A stretch of 64,000 nt of DNA from HGM04593 sp045588485 (GCA_045588485.1 JAZNEI010000065.1:1-64000), one strand, 5' to 3'; counted from the stretch's first letter, positions 9,699 through 19,245 are shown. Notes: generated by a model not told the origin, from the letters alone. Numbers and translations: made by a program.

Positions 9699-10523
9699 TT
9701 ATAGTAAAATATCCTCTATTTCGGTAACTGCATCCATCCAACCGTCCATAATGATTGCGGGCGAATGGGTACAGAGAATTATCTGTACATTGGGATTAAG
9801 CGTACGTATAAGGGTTATCAGACGTTGTTGCCACTCGATATGCAACGATATTTCGGGCTCGTCCATAAACAGTACTCCGGGACGACACTCCATTACCAAT
9901 GCCGTGAGCATTATTACAAGCAACTGTTTTTCACCCGAAGATAGTATATAGGGCGGAAGCGTCTCGCCATATTGGTTAAAATAAATCTCGTTACTATCGC
10001 GCACGATAGTTTTTCCTGTTGGAGCAAACAATTCGTCTACAAGGTCTTGGAACATCTTTTTTGGTTTTGTAAGTTCTGTTGCAAGACGTTGGTCATCGGG
10101 GTTACCCGAGGTCAGAAGAGATATTATCCTATTACCAATATTTACTTGATAATTGAGGTAACGACGCTGCAAATGATAGAGTTGCCAATCGAGTTCGGTG
10201 CGCACATTTGCGCCTGAAATTTTCTCAAGAAGTTCACTGTTGAGTATAGGACGGTCGACGCTACCTATAAGGTCGAATGTTATATGTGTGGCATCCTCGG
10301 GATAGAATATAATGTTTACACCCTCTTCGGGGTTACGTGTCACCAACCCGTCACGCATCACCTTAAGTTGTGCCGCCGAACGGTTTATTATGGTACTTTT
10401 ACCCACTCCGTTGCTTCCACTAAGGATATTTACATCAGGGCGTAACTGCCACTTTATGTGGCGGCGGTTACTCCACAGCGAATCAATCTCGATACTCTTG
10501 ATGTATTGCGCAAGTTTTTCCAT
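9699..10523 (-). CDS. AAA (ABC-type) ATPase, partner of DUF4435 protein
   Basis: Cytoplasmic ATPase of the AAA_21/AAA_15, SMC-like kind. It shows Walker A GSNGVGKS at residues 36-43, a signature-like LSSGEKQ, Walker B VLFMDEPEISLH and the H-loop CTHSPAI. The coiled-coil insert of true SMC proteins is missing; 274 residues is compact. The frame can be extended two codons to a TTG at 10529, but the ATG at 10523 is preferred. It is the first gene of a two-gene operon with the TOPRIM-like DUF4435 protein and has its own well-formed promoter at 10578-10608. The ATPase plus DUF4435 architecture matches AriA/AriB of PARIS; homology to AriA itself is an inference. Confidence 0.85.
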   Translation of the reverse strand: MEKLAQYIKSIEIDSLWSNRRHIKWQLRPDVNILSGSNGVGKSTIINRSAAQLKVMRDGLVTRNPEEGVNIIFYPEDATHITFDLIGSVDRPILNSELLEKISGANVRTELDWQLYHLQRRYLNYQVNIGNRIISLLTSGNPDDQRLATELTKPKKMFQDLVDELFAPTGKTIVRDSNEIYFNQYGETLPPYILSSGEKQLLVIMLTALVMECRPGVLFMDEPEISLHIEWQQRLITLIRTLNPNVQIILCTHSPAIIMDGWMDAVTEIEDILL

Positions 10524-10577
10524 AATCAATGTTTTTTACCAACTTACTTTTGTCAACATAGTACAAAACCGATACTG

Positions 10578-10608
10578 CAAAAATAGTATAATGTTTTACC
10601 AATGCAAA
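10578..10608 (-). promoter_or_regulatory. Promoter of the ATPase-DUF4435 operon
   Basis: On the minus strand TTTG (10605-10608), 19 bases and TATTTTTG (10578-10585) give a full match to the Bacteroidetes promoter consensus, 55 bases before the ATPase ATG. A copy of the dispersed AGAAGCTGT motif abuts the -33 box. Confidence 0.7.
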
Positions 10609-10627
10609 CTAAGAAGCTGTCTAAATT
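10609..10627. repeat. Dispersed motif copy (CTAAGAAGCTGTCTAAATT)
   Basis: A single copy of the motif family, in the divergent region between the ATPase operon and the nucleoside kinase gene. It adjoins the -33 box of the ATPase promoter. Confidence 0.45.
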
Positions 10628-10717
10628 ATAAATTATTGTGAAAAATAACAACATAACATCACTATTAAAAGAATTTATTTTTATTTTCGCGTATTAATGT
10701 TTTAATACCTCACTTCT

Positions 10718-12361
10718 ATGGTACGTATATTTTGTAAAAACAACGGCGAAAGTAGGGAATTCGAGGCCGGCATATCCCTTATAAAGATTTACGAACAGAT
10801 GAATCTTAACATGCCCTACAAGGCAATCGCTGCACGGGTAAACAACGAGGTGGTAGGTCTCACATTCAGAGTATACTGCAACAAGGATATTGAGTTTCTT
10901 GATATAACCTCAGAAGATGGTATGAGGATGTATGTACGTTCACTCACATTTGTAATGATGAAAGCCATGCACGAGCTGTTCCCAGGCCGTGTCGTGCGTT
11001 TCGAGAACCCTATCTCTAACGGCTACTACTGTCGTATGGAGACCGAACCTACCGAGAAGGAGGTAGATGAGATACGCGACAGAATGCGTTCCATCATAGA
11101 CCGCGACATACGTTTCCGCCGAGTAGAGTGCCACACCAGCGAAGCAATAGAAATATTCTCGAAGATAGGACGCAGCGATAAAGTAAGACAATTAGAGACC
11201 TACGGCTCACTCTATGCCAGCTATTATATGTTGGACGATTATATCGACTACTATTATGGCGGTCTGCTGCCAAGCACCGGCTATATAAATCTTTTTGAAA
11301 TAGAAAAATTCTGCGATGGAGTGCTGCTACGTATCCCCGACCGCGACAAGCCGATGTCGCTCGAGGACAAAGTACCACAGGAGAAACTGCAAGAGCGATT
11401 CACCGAGCGCCTCAGATGGCATCAGATTATGGGAGTAGAGACTATCGGTGACTTCAACAAAGCGATACAGAACGGATACGGCGTAGACCTTGTAAACGTA
11501 TCGGAGGCTCTGCAAGAGAAACGAATCGCATTCATTGCCGACGAGATAAAGCGACGCAACGCACGTGTAGTACTTATTGCCGGTCCATCTTCATCGGGAA
11601 AGACAACAACAAGCAAGCGACTGAGCGTACACCTTATGGCATGCGGACTGAAACCATACGCAATCTCACTCGATGACTTTTTCCTTAACCGCACCGAGAC
11701 CCCTCTGAAGGAAGATGGCGATTACGATTTTGAGTCGATATACTCGATAGACCTACCCTATTTCAACGATTCACTCAATAAAATACTATCGGGCGAAGAG
11801 GTTGCACTGCCCCACTATAATTTCCAGAAAGGCGAACGCGAATATCTTGGCAACAAGATAAAGCTTGCTCCAAATATGGTATTAGTGATAGAGGGCACAC
11901 ACGGACTGAACCCAATGCTCACCGAACAGATTCCCGAGGAGGAGAAGTTCCGCATCTACGTCTCGGCACTCACTTCGATTAAACTCGACCTGCATAATTA
12001 TATACCAACGTCCGACAACCGATTGCTTCGCCGTATGCTACGCGATTACAAATATCGTGGTTACGAAGCTGTCGAGACTATAAGACGTTGGCCCGATGTA
12101 CGCGAGGGCGAAGAGAAGTGGATATTCCCGTATCAGGAGAATGCCGATGTTATGTTCAACTCGGCACTGCTATACGAGCTTGCAGTTCTTAAACCACTCG
12201 TTGAACCACTTTTAAGACAGGTGCCCGAAAATCGTGAAGAGTATTCCGTGGCTCGTCGACTTTTGCGGTTTTTAGAATATATTGTACCTTTGCAAGACAA
12301 AGAGTTGCCTCCTACATCGGTAATACGCGAATTTTTAGGAGGAAGCAGTTTTACATATTGA
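10718..12361 (+). CDS. TGS-domain nucleoside (uridine-type) kinase
   Basis: A fusion seen in Bacteroidetes and Firmicutes. Residues 1-60 resemble a TGS domain, residues 60-220 the second additional domain of threonyl-tRNA synthetase, and residues 280-547 are a uridine kinase/phosphoribulokinase-type P-loop kinase. Walker A GPSSSGKTT begins at residue 289. DDFFLNR and VIEGTHGLNP are the expected substrate-side motifs. It probably phosphorylates a nucleoside in pyrimidine salvage, but the substrate cannot be read from sequence. It is followed after 6 bases by rpoN, so the two are co-transcribed. A TATTTTCG -7-like box sits at 10682-10689. Confidence 0.88.
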   Translation: MVRIFCKNNGESREFEAGISLIKIYEQMNLNMPYKAIAARVNNEVVGLTFRVYCNKDIEFLDITSEDGMRMYVRSLTFVMMKAMHELFPGRVVRFENPISNGYYCRMETEPTEKEVDEIRDRMRSIIDRDIRFRRVECHTSEAIEIFSKIGRSDKVRQLETYGSLYASYYMLDDYIDYYYGGLLPSTGYINLFEIEKFCDGVLLRIPDRDKPMSLEDKVPQEKLQERFTERLRWHQIMGVETIGDFNKAIQNGYGVDLVNVSEALQEKRIAFIADEIKRRNARVVLIAGPSSSGKTTTSKRLSVHLMACGLKPYAISLDDFFLNRTETPLKEDGDYDFESIYSIDLPYFNDSLNKILSGEEVALPHYNFQKGEREYLGNKIKLAPNMVLVIEGTHGLNPMLTEQIPEEEKFRIYVSALTSIKLDLHNYIPTSDNRLLRRMLRDYKYRGYEAVETIRRWPDVREGEEKWIFPYQENADVMFNSALLYELAVLKPLVEPLLRQVPENREEYSVARRLLRFLEYIVPLQDKELPPTSVIREFLGGSSFTY

Positions 12362-12367
12362 CAAAGT

Positions 12368-13828
12368 ATGAAACGGAACTCGTTATCACATACACAGACA
12401 CAGAATCAAACGCAGACGCAGACACTATCGCCACAGCAGGTGTTGCAAGTACGTATCCTAGAGCTTACGACATTAGAGCTTGAGGACAAGGTGCGCAGCG
12501 AAATTATGGAAAATCCCGCTTTAGAGGCCATAGAACCCGACACGATAGAGAGTGGCAATATCTTGCAGAGCGAAGATGGAGACAATGATATCACATCGGC
12601 CGACGATTACCGCACACCCGATGATGTTCCCGAGTATGCAGGGTGGGACCATCGCTCCTCGAACAGCACTACCGAAGAGATTCCAATATCATCAGGAACC
12701 TCGTTCGGCGATACACTGCTTGAGCAGTTGGGCGAACTGCCTCTCGACGACAACCAAAGAGCAGTAGGCGAATACCTTATCGGTTCGCTCGAAGAGGACG
12801 GACTCCTGCATAAGCCCATTGACGAGATTCTCGACGAACTGACGATATACAACGGCATAAACACCAACGAGGCAAGCCTCATCGCAATTCTTAAGATGAT
12901 ACAGACTTTTGACCCTCCCGGTATAGGGGCACGCTCGCTACAAGAGTGCCTGCTGTTACAGATAAGACGCGAAGAAGAAAACAGCGACGAGCAACACGAG
13001 AGCCTGGCACTACAACGTCGTATATTAACCAACCACTACGACGATTTCAGCCATAAGCGTTGGGACAACCTTGCCGAAAAATTAGGCATCGACGAAGAGA
13101 CCTGCCGCGATGCAATAGCCGAGATTGCCCGTCTGAATCCACGCCCCGGCGCATCACTCACCGAGGGACTCGGCAGTAGCCGTCAACAGATTGTACCCGA
13201 CTTCACCATCGACATACAAGACGAGTCGATAACCGTACAGTTGGATAATATGTATATCCCTCAACTGCGCGTGAGCAACGATTACCAGCAGATGCTCGAC
13301 GAACAGATACGCAGCGGCAAAGCCGAAGACAAGGAGGCTGCACAGTTCCTGCGTCACAAGATAGATGCTGCAAAAGGGTTCATCAACGCCGTAAGACAGC
13401 GCGAGGAGACTCTCACTCGTACAATGAATGAGATTGTAAAGGCACAGAGAGCCTTTCTGCTATCGGGAGGCGATGAAGCGCAACTAAAGCCTATGATACT
13501 CGAGGATATTGCACACCGTGCAGGATACGATATATCCACCGTTTCGCGTGTGAGCAACAGTAAATATGTGCAATTGCCTTGGGGCATATTCCCCTTGAAA
13601 TATTTCTTCAGCGACGGTATTGCTACAAGCGACGGCGGCGAAATATCGGTAAGAGAGCTTCATCGTTGTCTGCAAGATTTAATAGAAAATGAAAACAAAA
13701 GTACCCCTCTCACCGATACCGAGCTAATGGAAGAGCTTCACAAGCAAGGATTCAACCTTGCACGACGCACTGTAGCAAAATACCGCGAACAGCTACACAT
13801 CCCGGTAGCCCGTCTGCGTAAAGAGTAA
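12368..13828 (+). CDS. rpoN: RNA polymerase sigma-54 factor
   Basis: Alternative sigma factor that directs RNA polymerase to -24/-12 promoters and needs an AAA+ activator. Region I is the glutamine-rich N-terminus (residues 1-50, with TQTQNQTQTQTLSPQQ and ILELTTLELED). An acidic linker, the core-binding domain and a helix-turn-helix follow. The diagnostic RpoN box ARRTVAKYRE is at residues 465-474, near the C-terminus. Length 486 is normal. No enhancer-binding activator is encoded in this window. It lies between the nucleoside kinase gene (6-base gap) and an esterase gene (18-base gap), all on the same strand. Confidence 0.96.
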   Translation: MKRNSLSHTQTQNQTQTQTLSPQQVLQVRILELTTLELEDKVRSEIMENPALEAIEPDTIESGNILQSEDGDNDITSADDYRTPDDVPEYAGWDHRSSNSTTEEIPISSGTSFGDTLLEQLGELPLDDNQRAVGEYLIGSLEEDGLLHKPIDEILDELTIYNGINTNEASLIAILKMIQTFDPPGIGARSLQECLLLQIRREEENSDEQHESLALQRRILTNHYDDFSHKRWDNLAEKLGIDEETCRDAIAEIARLNPRPGASLTEGLGSSRQQIVPDFTIDIQDESITVQLDNMYIPQLRVSNDYQQMLDEQIRSGKAEDKEAAQFLRHKIDAAKGFINAVRQREETLTRTMNEIVKAQRAFLLSGGDEAQLKPMILEDIAHRAGYDISTVSRVSNSKYVQLPWGIFPLKYFFSDGIATSDGGEISVRELHRCLQDLIENENKSTPLTDTELMEELHKQGFNLARRTVAKYREQLHIPVARLRKE

Positions 13829-13846
13829 CAAAAAACCAAAATAAAT

Positions 13847-14686
13847 ATGAAAAGAATTCTATTCTCAATGCTGATACTCCTCGCAGGAGTGTGCAAGGCT
13901 CAGACCGTAACAGAACAGAGCATGAAGAGCGATATTCTTGGTTGCGAAAAGAATTACTGCATTTATCTGCCCCAAGGATACGAAGAGAATGATACACAGT
14001 ACCCGGTACTTTATCTTCTGCACGGCCTTACCGACAACGATAAATCGTGGCGCGACAAAGGCAATATAAAAGATATTGCCACAGAGATTTTCAATAGTGG
14101 CAAGGCGCAGAAGATGATAATTGTAATGCCCGATGCAGGCACCACATACGACGGCTATTTCAACTGCGAGGGGTGGAGATACGAAGACTTTTTCTTTGAG
14201 GAATTTATTCCACATGTCGAGAAGAGTTTCCGCATAAAAGCCGACCGCAAGCACCGCGCCATTGCCGGCCTATCAATGGGTGGCGGAGGTACCACAGGAT
14301 ATGCACTGCGACACAGCGAGATGTTCTCCTCGGCCTATGCAATGAGCGCCCTTATGGGAATGATTGAAAACAGTTGGATAAGCAACAACCCTGATGCTCG
14401 TCGCCGCCTGTTTATGCAAAGTGTCGTCGAGCATAACAACATCTCAATTGTAGAGAAAGCAAGCAAAGAGCTACGCGACAGCATTGCCTCGGTACGTTGG
14501 TTCATCGACGTTGGCGACGACGATTTTCTATTCGACAACAATATAGATTTTATAAAGGCGATGCGTAAACAACGTATACGCTATCAACTGCTTGTGCGCG
14601 ATGGCGGACACTCGTGGAAATATTGGCAACAAGCATTATATATCGCACTGCCATTCATCAGCGACGGATTCGGAAAAGAGTTGTAA
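13847..14686 (+). CDS. Secreted esterase D-type alpha/beta hydrolase
   Basis: An N-terminal signal peptide (KRILFSMLILLAGVCKAQ) predicts export to the periplasm or beyond. The mature part is an esterase of the PF00756 type. It has YPVLYLLHG with the oxyanion region at 53-60, nucleophile S143 in GLSMGGGG and the probable catalytic His255 in DGGHSW; an Asp in the DVGDDDF stretch is the likely third member. Relatives include feruloyl and acetyl-xylan esterases and S-formylglutathione hydrolases, so substrate is unknown. It is downstream of rpoN and is followed by a terminator hairpin. Confidence 0.88.
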   Translation: MKRILFSMLILLAGVCKAQTVTEQSMKSDILGCEKNYCIYLPQGYEENDTQYPVLYLLHGLTDNDKSWRDKGNIKDIATEIFNSGKAQKMIIVMPDAGTTYDGYFNCEGWRYEDFFFEEFIPHVEKSFRIKADRKHRAIAGLSMGGGGTTGYALRHSEMFSSAYAMSALMGMIENSWISNNPDARRRLFMQSVVEHNNISIVEKASKELRDSIASVRWFIDVGDDDFLFDNNIDFIKAMRKQRIRYQLLVRDGGHSWKYWQQALYIALPFISDGFGKEL

Positions 14687-14710
14687 TATTCAAACCTCGA
14701 TAAAAGCATA

Positions 14711-14745
14711 GAGTGCATGTCAAAAAAACGACATACACTCTTTTT
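14711..14745 (+). terminator. Terminator after the esterase gene
   Basis: GAGTGCATGTC (14711-14721) pairs with GACATACACTC (14730-14740) with one mismatch, around an A-rich loop, followed by five T. It closes the kinase-rpoN-esterase unit. Confidence 0.8.
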
Positions 14746-14769
14746 ATACCTTCTTATTGGTTAATAAAA

Positions 14770-14800
14770 TTTGCGATTTGAAAAAATAGCTATAAATTTG
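14770..14800 (+). promoter_or_regulatory. Promoter of fbp
   Basis: TTTG (14770-14773), 19 bases and TAAATTTG (14793-14800) match the Bacteroidetes consensus exactly, 52 bases before the fbp ATG. Confidence 0.7.
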
Positions 14801-14852
14801 CCGTAGATGATTAATTGGGGATAATATACCCAAATTTTAGAAACCTATTAAG

Positions 14853-16856
14853 ATGCTTCCAACTATGTCTAAGCCGCATATAACACTTGAGGAGGTAAAA
14901 GAGGACCTCAGATACCTTCGTCTGTTGGCACGAGATTTTCCCACCGTGTCGAGTGTGACAACCGAAATTATAAATCTTGAAGCTATACTGCATCTGCCCA
15001 AGCCCACAGAGCACTTTATGGCCGATATTCATGGCGAGCACGAAGCATTTGAGCACGTGCTGCGTAACGCATCGGGAAATATTAAGCGTAAAGTAAACGA
15101 GCTGTTTGGCGAGACAATAAGCGAAGAGGAGAGAAAGGACCTATGCACACTCATTTACTATCCCGAAGGCAAGCTGAAACTGCTTAAACTTTCGAATACC
15201 GACCTTACAGAGTTCTACCGCGAGTCGTTGAGCAAACTAATAAAGTTATGCCGCGATATTTCATCGAAATACACCCGTTCAAAGGTTCGTAAGAGCCTGC
15301 CCGAAGAGTATGCCTACATAATAGAGGAACTTCTGCACGAGAGCAATGACATAGAGAACAAACAAGCCTATTTAAGTGTCATTGTAGAGACAATTATAGG
15401 CACAGGACGTGCCGAGCATTTTATAACAGCCCTTTGTTATCTTATACAACGACTGACGATAGACCGTCTGCACATCCTTGGCGATATCTTCGACCGAGGT
15501 CCCGGTGCACATCATATAATGGACACTCTTTGCGAATATCATCACGTCGACATCACTTGGGGTAACCACGACGTATTATGGATGGGTGCTGCGGCCGGAA
15601 ATACCTGCTGTATTGCAAGCGTACTGCGTCTGTCGTTGCGCGATGCCAACACCACTACCCTTGAGGATGGTTATTCTATAAATATGGTTCCGCTTGCCAC
15701 ATTTGCAATGGAGCAATATGCCGATGACCCCTGTGAGATATATCAGCCGAGAGTAGACGAGGAGCGCACCAATTTCACCGATAAAGATATACGTCTGATT
15801 GCACAGATGCACAAGGCCGTATCTGTAATTGAGTTCAAGTTATCGGGACAGATAGCAATGAAGCATCCCGAGTGGGGAATGATGGACCGTTGCCTCATGG
15901 AGTTTATCGACAAAGAGAGAGGCGTTATCAGAATAGAAGGCAAAGAATATGAGATGAAAGATAAACTGTGGCCTACACTCGACCCCGGCAACCCTTATGC
16001 GCTTACACCCGAAGAGAGTGACCTTATGGAGCGCCTACGTCATTCCTTCATGCGAAGCGAGCGCCTGCAAAGCCACGTTAACTGCCTGCTTATGCGAGGG
16101 GGCATGTATACGATATACAACTCGAACCTTATGTTCCACGCAGCTGTTCCCATAAACGAGGACGGCTCTATGCGCGAGGTTGTCTTTGACGGAGTCACAG
16201 TAAAGGGCAAAGAACTGCTGAAAAAGGTAGAGCGCATGGCACGTGCTGCATTCGACAACGACCTTGAACCCGAAGCACGTGAGCAAGCTGCCGATTTCTT
16301 CTGGTATCTGTGGTGTGGTCCCGAGTCGCCCCTCTTCGGAAAAGCAAAGATGGCCACATTCGAGCGCTATCTTCTCACCGACAAAGAGGTACAGAAAGAG
16401 CCTAAAGGATGGTATTACATTCTGCGTGACAACGAACAGGTGTGCAATAGAATCCTCGACGAGTTTGGGGTCGTAGGAGAGCATCGACATATAATAAACG
16501 GCCACGTACCTGTACGTGTAGGCAAAGGCGAGACACCTATAAGAGCCAACGGCCGACTGATGGTCATTGATGGAGGATTCTCAAAAGTATATCACAACCG
16601 CACCGGAATAGCCGGCTACACACTTGTTTACCACAGCCGAGGATTCGAGCTTATACAGCACGCGCCCTTCACATCTACCGAAGATGCTATAAAAGAGGGT
16701 ACCGACATTCACTCAACAACACAGATTGTAGAGATGATGGGTAAGCGCAAGAAAGTTCGCGACACCGACATAGGACGCGGAATAATGATAAAGATAGCCG
16801 ACCTCGAGCGTCTGCTGACAGCATACCGTAAAGGTGTAATAAAAGAGAGACCATAA
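14853..16856 (+). CDS. fbp: Fructose-1,6-bisphosphatase class III
   Basis: Hydrolyses fructose-1,6-bisphosphate to fructose-6-phosphate in gluconeogenesis; cytoplasmic. The 667-residue length is that of the class III enzyme of Firmicutes and Bacteroidetes, much larger than class I. Metallophosphatase-like signatures are visible in order: ADIHGEHEAFEH (D58, H60), LGDIFDRG (210-216) and WGNHD (237-240). HIINGHVPVRVGKGE follows later, as expected of the second half of a calcineurin-like metal site. An ATG four codons further in (14865) is an alternative start. It has its own promoter and is followed by purE 47 bases later. Confidence 0.95.
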   Translation: MLPTMSKPHITLEEVKEDLRYLRLLARDFPTVSSVTTEIINLEAILHLPKPTEHFMADIHGEHEAFEHVLRNASGNIKRKVNELFGETISEEERKDLCTLIYYPEGKLKLLKLSNTDLTEFYRESLSKLIKLCRDISSKYTRSKVRKSLPEEYAYIIEELLHESNDIENKQAYLSVIVETIIGTGRAEHFITALCYLIQRLTIDRLHILGDIFDRGPGAHHIMDTLCEYHHVDITWGNHDVLWMGAAAGNTCCIASVLRLSLRDANTTTLEDGYSINMVPLATFAMEQYADDPCEIYQPRVDEERTNFTDKDIRLIAQMHKAVSVIEFKLSGQIAMKHPEWGMMDRCLMEFIDKERGVIRIEGKEYEMKDKLWPTLDPGNPYALTPEESDLMERLRHSFMRSERLQSHVNCLLMRGGMYTIYNSNLMFHAAVPINEDGSMREVVFDGVTVKGKELLKKVERMARAAFDNDLEPEAREQAADFFWYLWCGPESPLFGKAKMATFERYLLTDKEVQKEPKGWYYILRDNEQVCNRILDEFGVVGEHRHIINGHVPVRVGKGETPIRANGRLMVIDGGFSKVYHNRTGIAGYTLVYHSRGFELIQHAPFTSTEDAIKEGTDIHSTTQIVEMMGKRKKVRDTDIGRGIMIKIADLERLLTAYRKGVIKERP

Positions 16857-16903
16857 AATATCATCTATTATTCTAATAATAAGTAATATAGAACAGTATA
16901 TAT

Positions 16904-17410
16904 ATGAAAACAATAGTAAGCGTTATAATGGGAAGCACCTCTGATCTTCCTGTAATGAAAAAAGCAACCGATTTTCTTAACGAGATGCAGGTACCTTTCG
17001 AAGTAAATGCCCTCTCGGCACACCGTACCCCCGAAGCTGTAGAGGAGTTTGCGAAAGGAGCCAAAGAGCGTGGAGTTAAGATTATAATAGCTGCAGCAGG
17101 AATGGCAGCCCATCTGCCCGGAGTGATTGCAGCAAGCACTACTCTACCCGTTATAGGAGTACCTATAAACAGTACACTCGACGGAATGGACGCTCTTCTT
17201 GCCATCGTACAGATGCCTCCCGGAATACCTGTTGCCACAGTCGGAGTGAATGCCTCACTGAACGCCGCTATCCTGGCAGTAGAGATGCTTTCACTTGCCG
17301 ACAGCGAACTTGCCGAGCGCATGGCAGCATACAAGAATAACCTTAAAAAGAAAATCGAGAAGGCAAACGAAGAGCTTAAAGAGCTGAAATATGAGTACAA
17401 GACAAACTGA
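16904..17410 (+). CDS. purE: N5-carboxyaminoimidazole ribonucleotide mutase (class I PurE)
   Basis: Converts N5-CAIR to CAIR in purine synthesis; a small cytoplasmic octameric enzyme. The N-terminal VIMGSTSDLPVMKKA and the SAHRTPE motif, which carries the catalytic His, identify class I PurE. GMAAHLPGV and PVIGVPINSTLDG complete the active site. Length 168 is normal. Its last 20 bases overlap the start of ispG, which suggests coupled translation even though the pathways are unrelated. No purK is present in the window. Confidence 0.95.
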   Translation: MKTIVSVIMGSTSDLPVMKKATDFLNEMQVPFEVNALSAHRTPEAVEEFAKGAKERGVKIIIAAAGMAAHLPGVIAASTTLPVIGVPINSTLDGMDALLAIVQMPPGIPVATVGVNASLNAAILAVEMLSLADSELAERMAAYKNNLKKKIEKANEELKELKYEYKTN

Positions 17411-19124
17411 TATAGACCTATTCAACTACAATCGGCGCAACACCGTTGAGGTTAATGTGGGGGGTATAACAATAGGCTGCAACAATCCGGTACGTATACA
17501 GTCGATGACAAATACTTCGACAATGGACACCGAAGGCAGTGTCGCCCAGGTGCAACGCATCGTTGCAAAAGGAGGCGAGCTTGTACGCCTTACCACACAA
17601 GGCAGCCGCGAGGCTATCAATCTAGGAGCCATAAAAAGCCTTTTGGCTGCAAACAACTGCAATGTTCCTCTTGTTGCCGATGTACATTTCAACGCTTCGG
17701 TTGCCGACGTTGCAGCACAATATGCCGACAAAGTTCGTGTTAATCCCGGAAACTATGTTGACACAGCACGCACATTCAAGCACATCGACTACACCGACGA
17801 GGAGTATGCCGAGGAGCTGGTACGTCTGCGCAAACGCTTTGTTGCTTTCCTCGACCTGTGCAAGAGAGAGGGCAAGGCAATACGTGTAGGTGTAAATCAC
17901 GGCTCACTCTCGGATAGAATAATGAGCCGCTACGGTGACACCCCATCGGGAGTTGTAGAGTCGTGCATGGAGTTCCTACGCATCTGCCGCGACGAGAATT
18001 TCAACAATGTGGTGGTATCTATCAAGACTAGCAACACTGCAATGATGGTAACAACGGTGCGCCGCCTTGTGGCTGTTATGGCTGATGAAGGAGTATCATA
18101 TCCGCTTCATCTTGGTGTCACCGAAGCAGGAGATGCCGAGGACGGCAGAATAAAGAGTGCAGTAGGCATAGGAGCACTGCTTGCCGATGGCATAGGAGAC
18201 ACTATACGTGTATCCCTTGCCGAAGCTCCCGAGAACGAAATTCCCGTGGCAAAAGAGCTTGCAGACTATATCTCGGCACGTGCAGGACACGCACATATCA
18301 ATGCCGTTGCATCCGACACATTCGACTTTATCGAGCCTAAGCGTCGCACCACTTACAAAGTTGACTGCATAGGTGGCGACCAAGTACCCGTTGTAGTAAG
18401 CGGATACAGCACCAACGACGAAAACCTGGCACCCGACTTCTTGGCACATAATGGAAAGATAGATGATAACAGAGGGGTCGAGTTTATCACATTACAGTAC
18501 AGCGACATCAACCCTGAGACAATAGAGAGGCTTAGGAACAACAGCAACAGTGTGGTCATAGCCTATAGCAACCACATCAATCCTGTTGCCGAGCTTCGCG
18601 CCATTGTACACAAACTTATTATTGAGGGAATAAATGCCCCCGTAATCATTCATCGTATCTACAACGAGAACTCGGTTGAAAGCCTGCGCATAAAAGCTGC
18701 TGCCGACCTTGGTGTAATGTTCATAGATGGTCTTGCCGACGGAATATGGATAGAAAACGAAGGAATATCGGACGAACATATTAATGCCATATCATTCGGT
18801 ATCCTGCAAGCAACACGTGCACGAATAAGCAAGACAGAGTATATCGCCTGCCCCGGTTGCGGACGCACTATGTACGACCTACAAGGAACTTTGGCACGTA
18901 TAAAGGCAGCCACAGGACATCTTAAAGGACTTAAAATCGGAGTGATGGGTTGCATTGTAAACGGTCCCGGCGAGATGGCCGATGCCGACTATGGTTATGT
19001 AGGTGCAGCCCGAGGCAAGGTGAGCCTTTACCGCAAACAGGTGTGTGTCGAGAAGAACATACCTGAGGAAGAGGCAATAGAGCATCTTTTGAGACTTATC
19101 GAGGACGACCGCACAAAGGAGTAA
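17391..19124 (+). CDS. ispG: 4-hydroxy-3-methylbut-2-en-1-yl diphosphate synthase (long form)
   Basis: Penultimate enzyme of the MEP isoprenoid pathway, with a [4Fe-4S] cluster. It has an N-terminal TIM barrel, an inserted middle domain of roughly 200 residues that defines the long form of Bacteroidetes, Chlamydiae and plants, and a C-terminal cluster domain. Cluster ligands are C487 and C490 in CPGCGR and C521 in GCIVNGPGE, with E528 in the same motif. Length 577 compares with about 370 for the E. coli form. It overlaps purE by 20 bases. Dxs of the same pathway is at 3923. Confidence 0.96.
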   Translation: MSTRQTDIDLFNYNRRNTVEVNVGGITIGCNNPVRIQSMTNTSTMDTEGSVAQVQRIVAKGGELVRLTTQGSREAINLGAIKSLLAANNCNVPLVADVHFNASVADVAAQYADKVRVNPGNYVDTARTFKHIDYTDEEYAEELVRLRKRFVAFLDLCKREGKAIRVGVNHGSLSDRIMSRYGDTPSGVVESCMEFLRICRDENFNNVVVSIKTSNTAMMVTTVRRLVAVMADEGVSYPLHLGVTEAGDAEDGRIKSAVGIGALLADGIGDTIRVSLAEAPENEIPVAKELADYISARAGHAHINAVASDTFDFIEPKRRTTYKVDCIGGDQVPVVVSGYSTNDENLAPDFLAHNGKIDDNRGVEFITLQYSDINPETIERLRNNSNSVVIAYSNHINPVAELRAIVHKLIIEGINAPVIIHRIYNENSVESLRIKAAADLGVMFIDGLADGIWIENEGISDEHINAISFGILQATRARISKTEYIACPGCGRTMYDLQGTLARIKAATGHLKGLKIGVMGCIVNGPGEMADADYGYVGAARGKVSLYRKQVCVEKNIPEEEAIEHLLRLIEDDRTKE

Positions 19125-19146
19125 CCGACCCTGATAAACAAGGATT

Positions 19147-19182
19147 ATTGGTGCACTCACAAAAAGTGCACCAATATTTTTT
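19147..19182 (+). terminator. Terminator after ispG
   Basis: A perfect 11-bp stem (ATTGGTGCACT at 19147-19157 with AGTGCACCAAT at 19165-19175), a 7-base loop and a run of six T. It is a canonical intrinsic terminator. Confidence 0.9.
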
Positions 19183-19216
19183 CATTGATAGTATATGCAA
19201 GAAATAAAAAAATTCC

Positions 19217-19224
19217 TATCTTCG
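19217..19224 (+). promoter_or_regulatory. -7 element ahead of the FtsB-like gene
   Basis: TATCTTCG lies 21 bases before the ATG. No clear -33 TTTG was found, so support is partial. A transcript from here would have a very short leader. Confidence 0.4.
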
Positions 19225-19245
19225 CAAACTCAATAAAAATCAATT

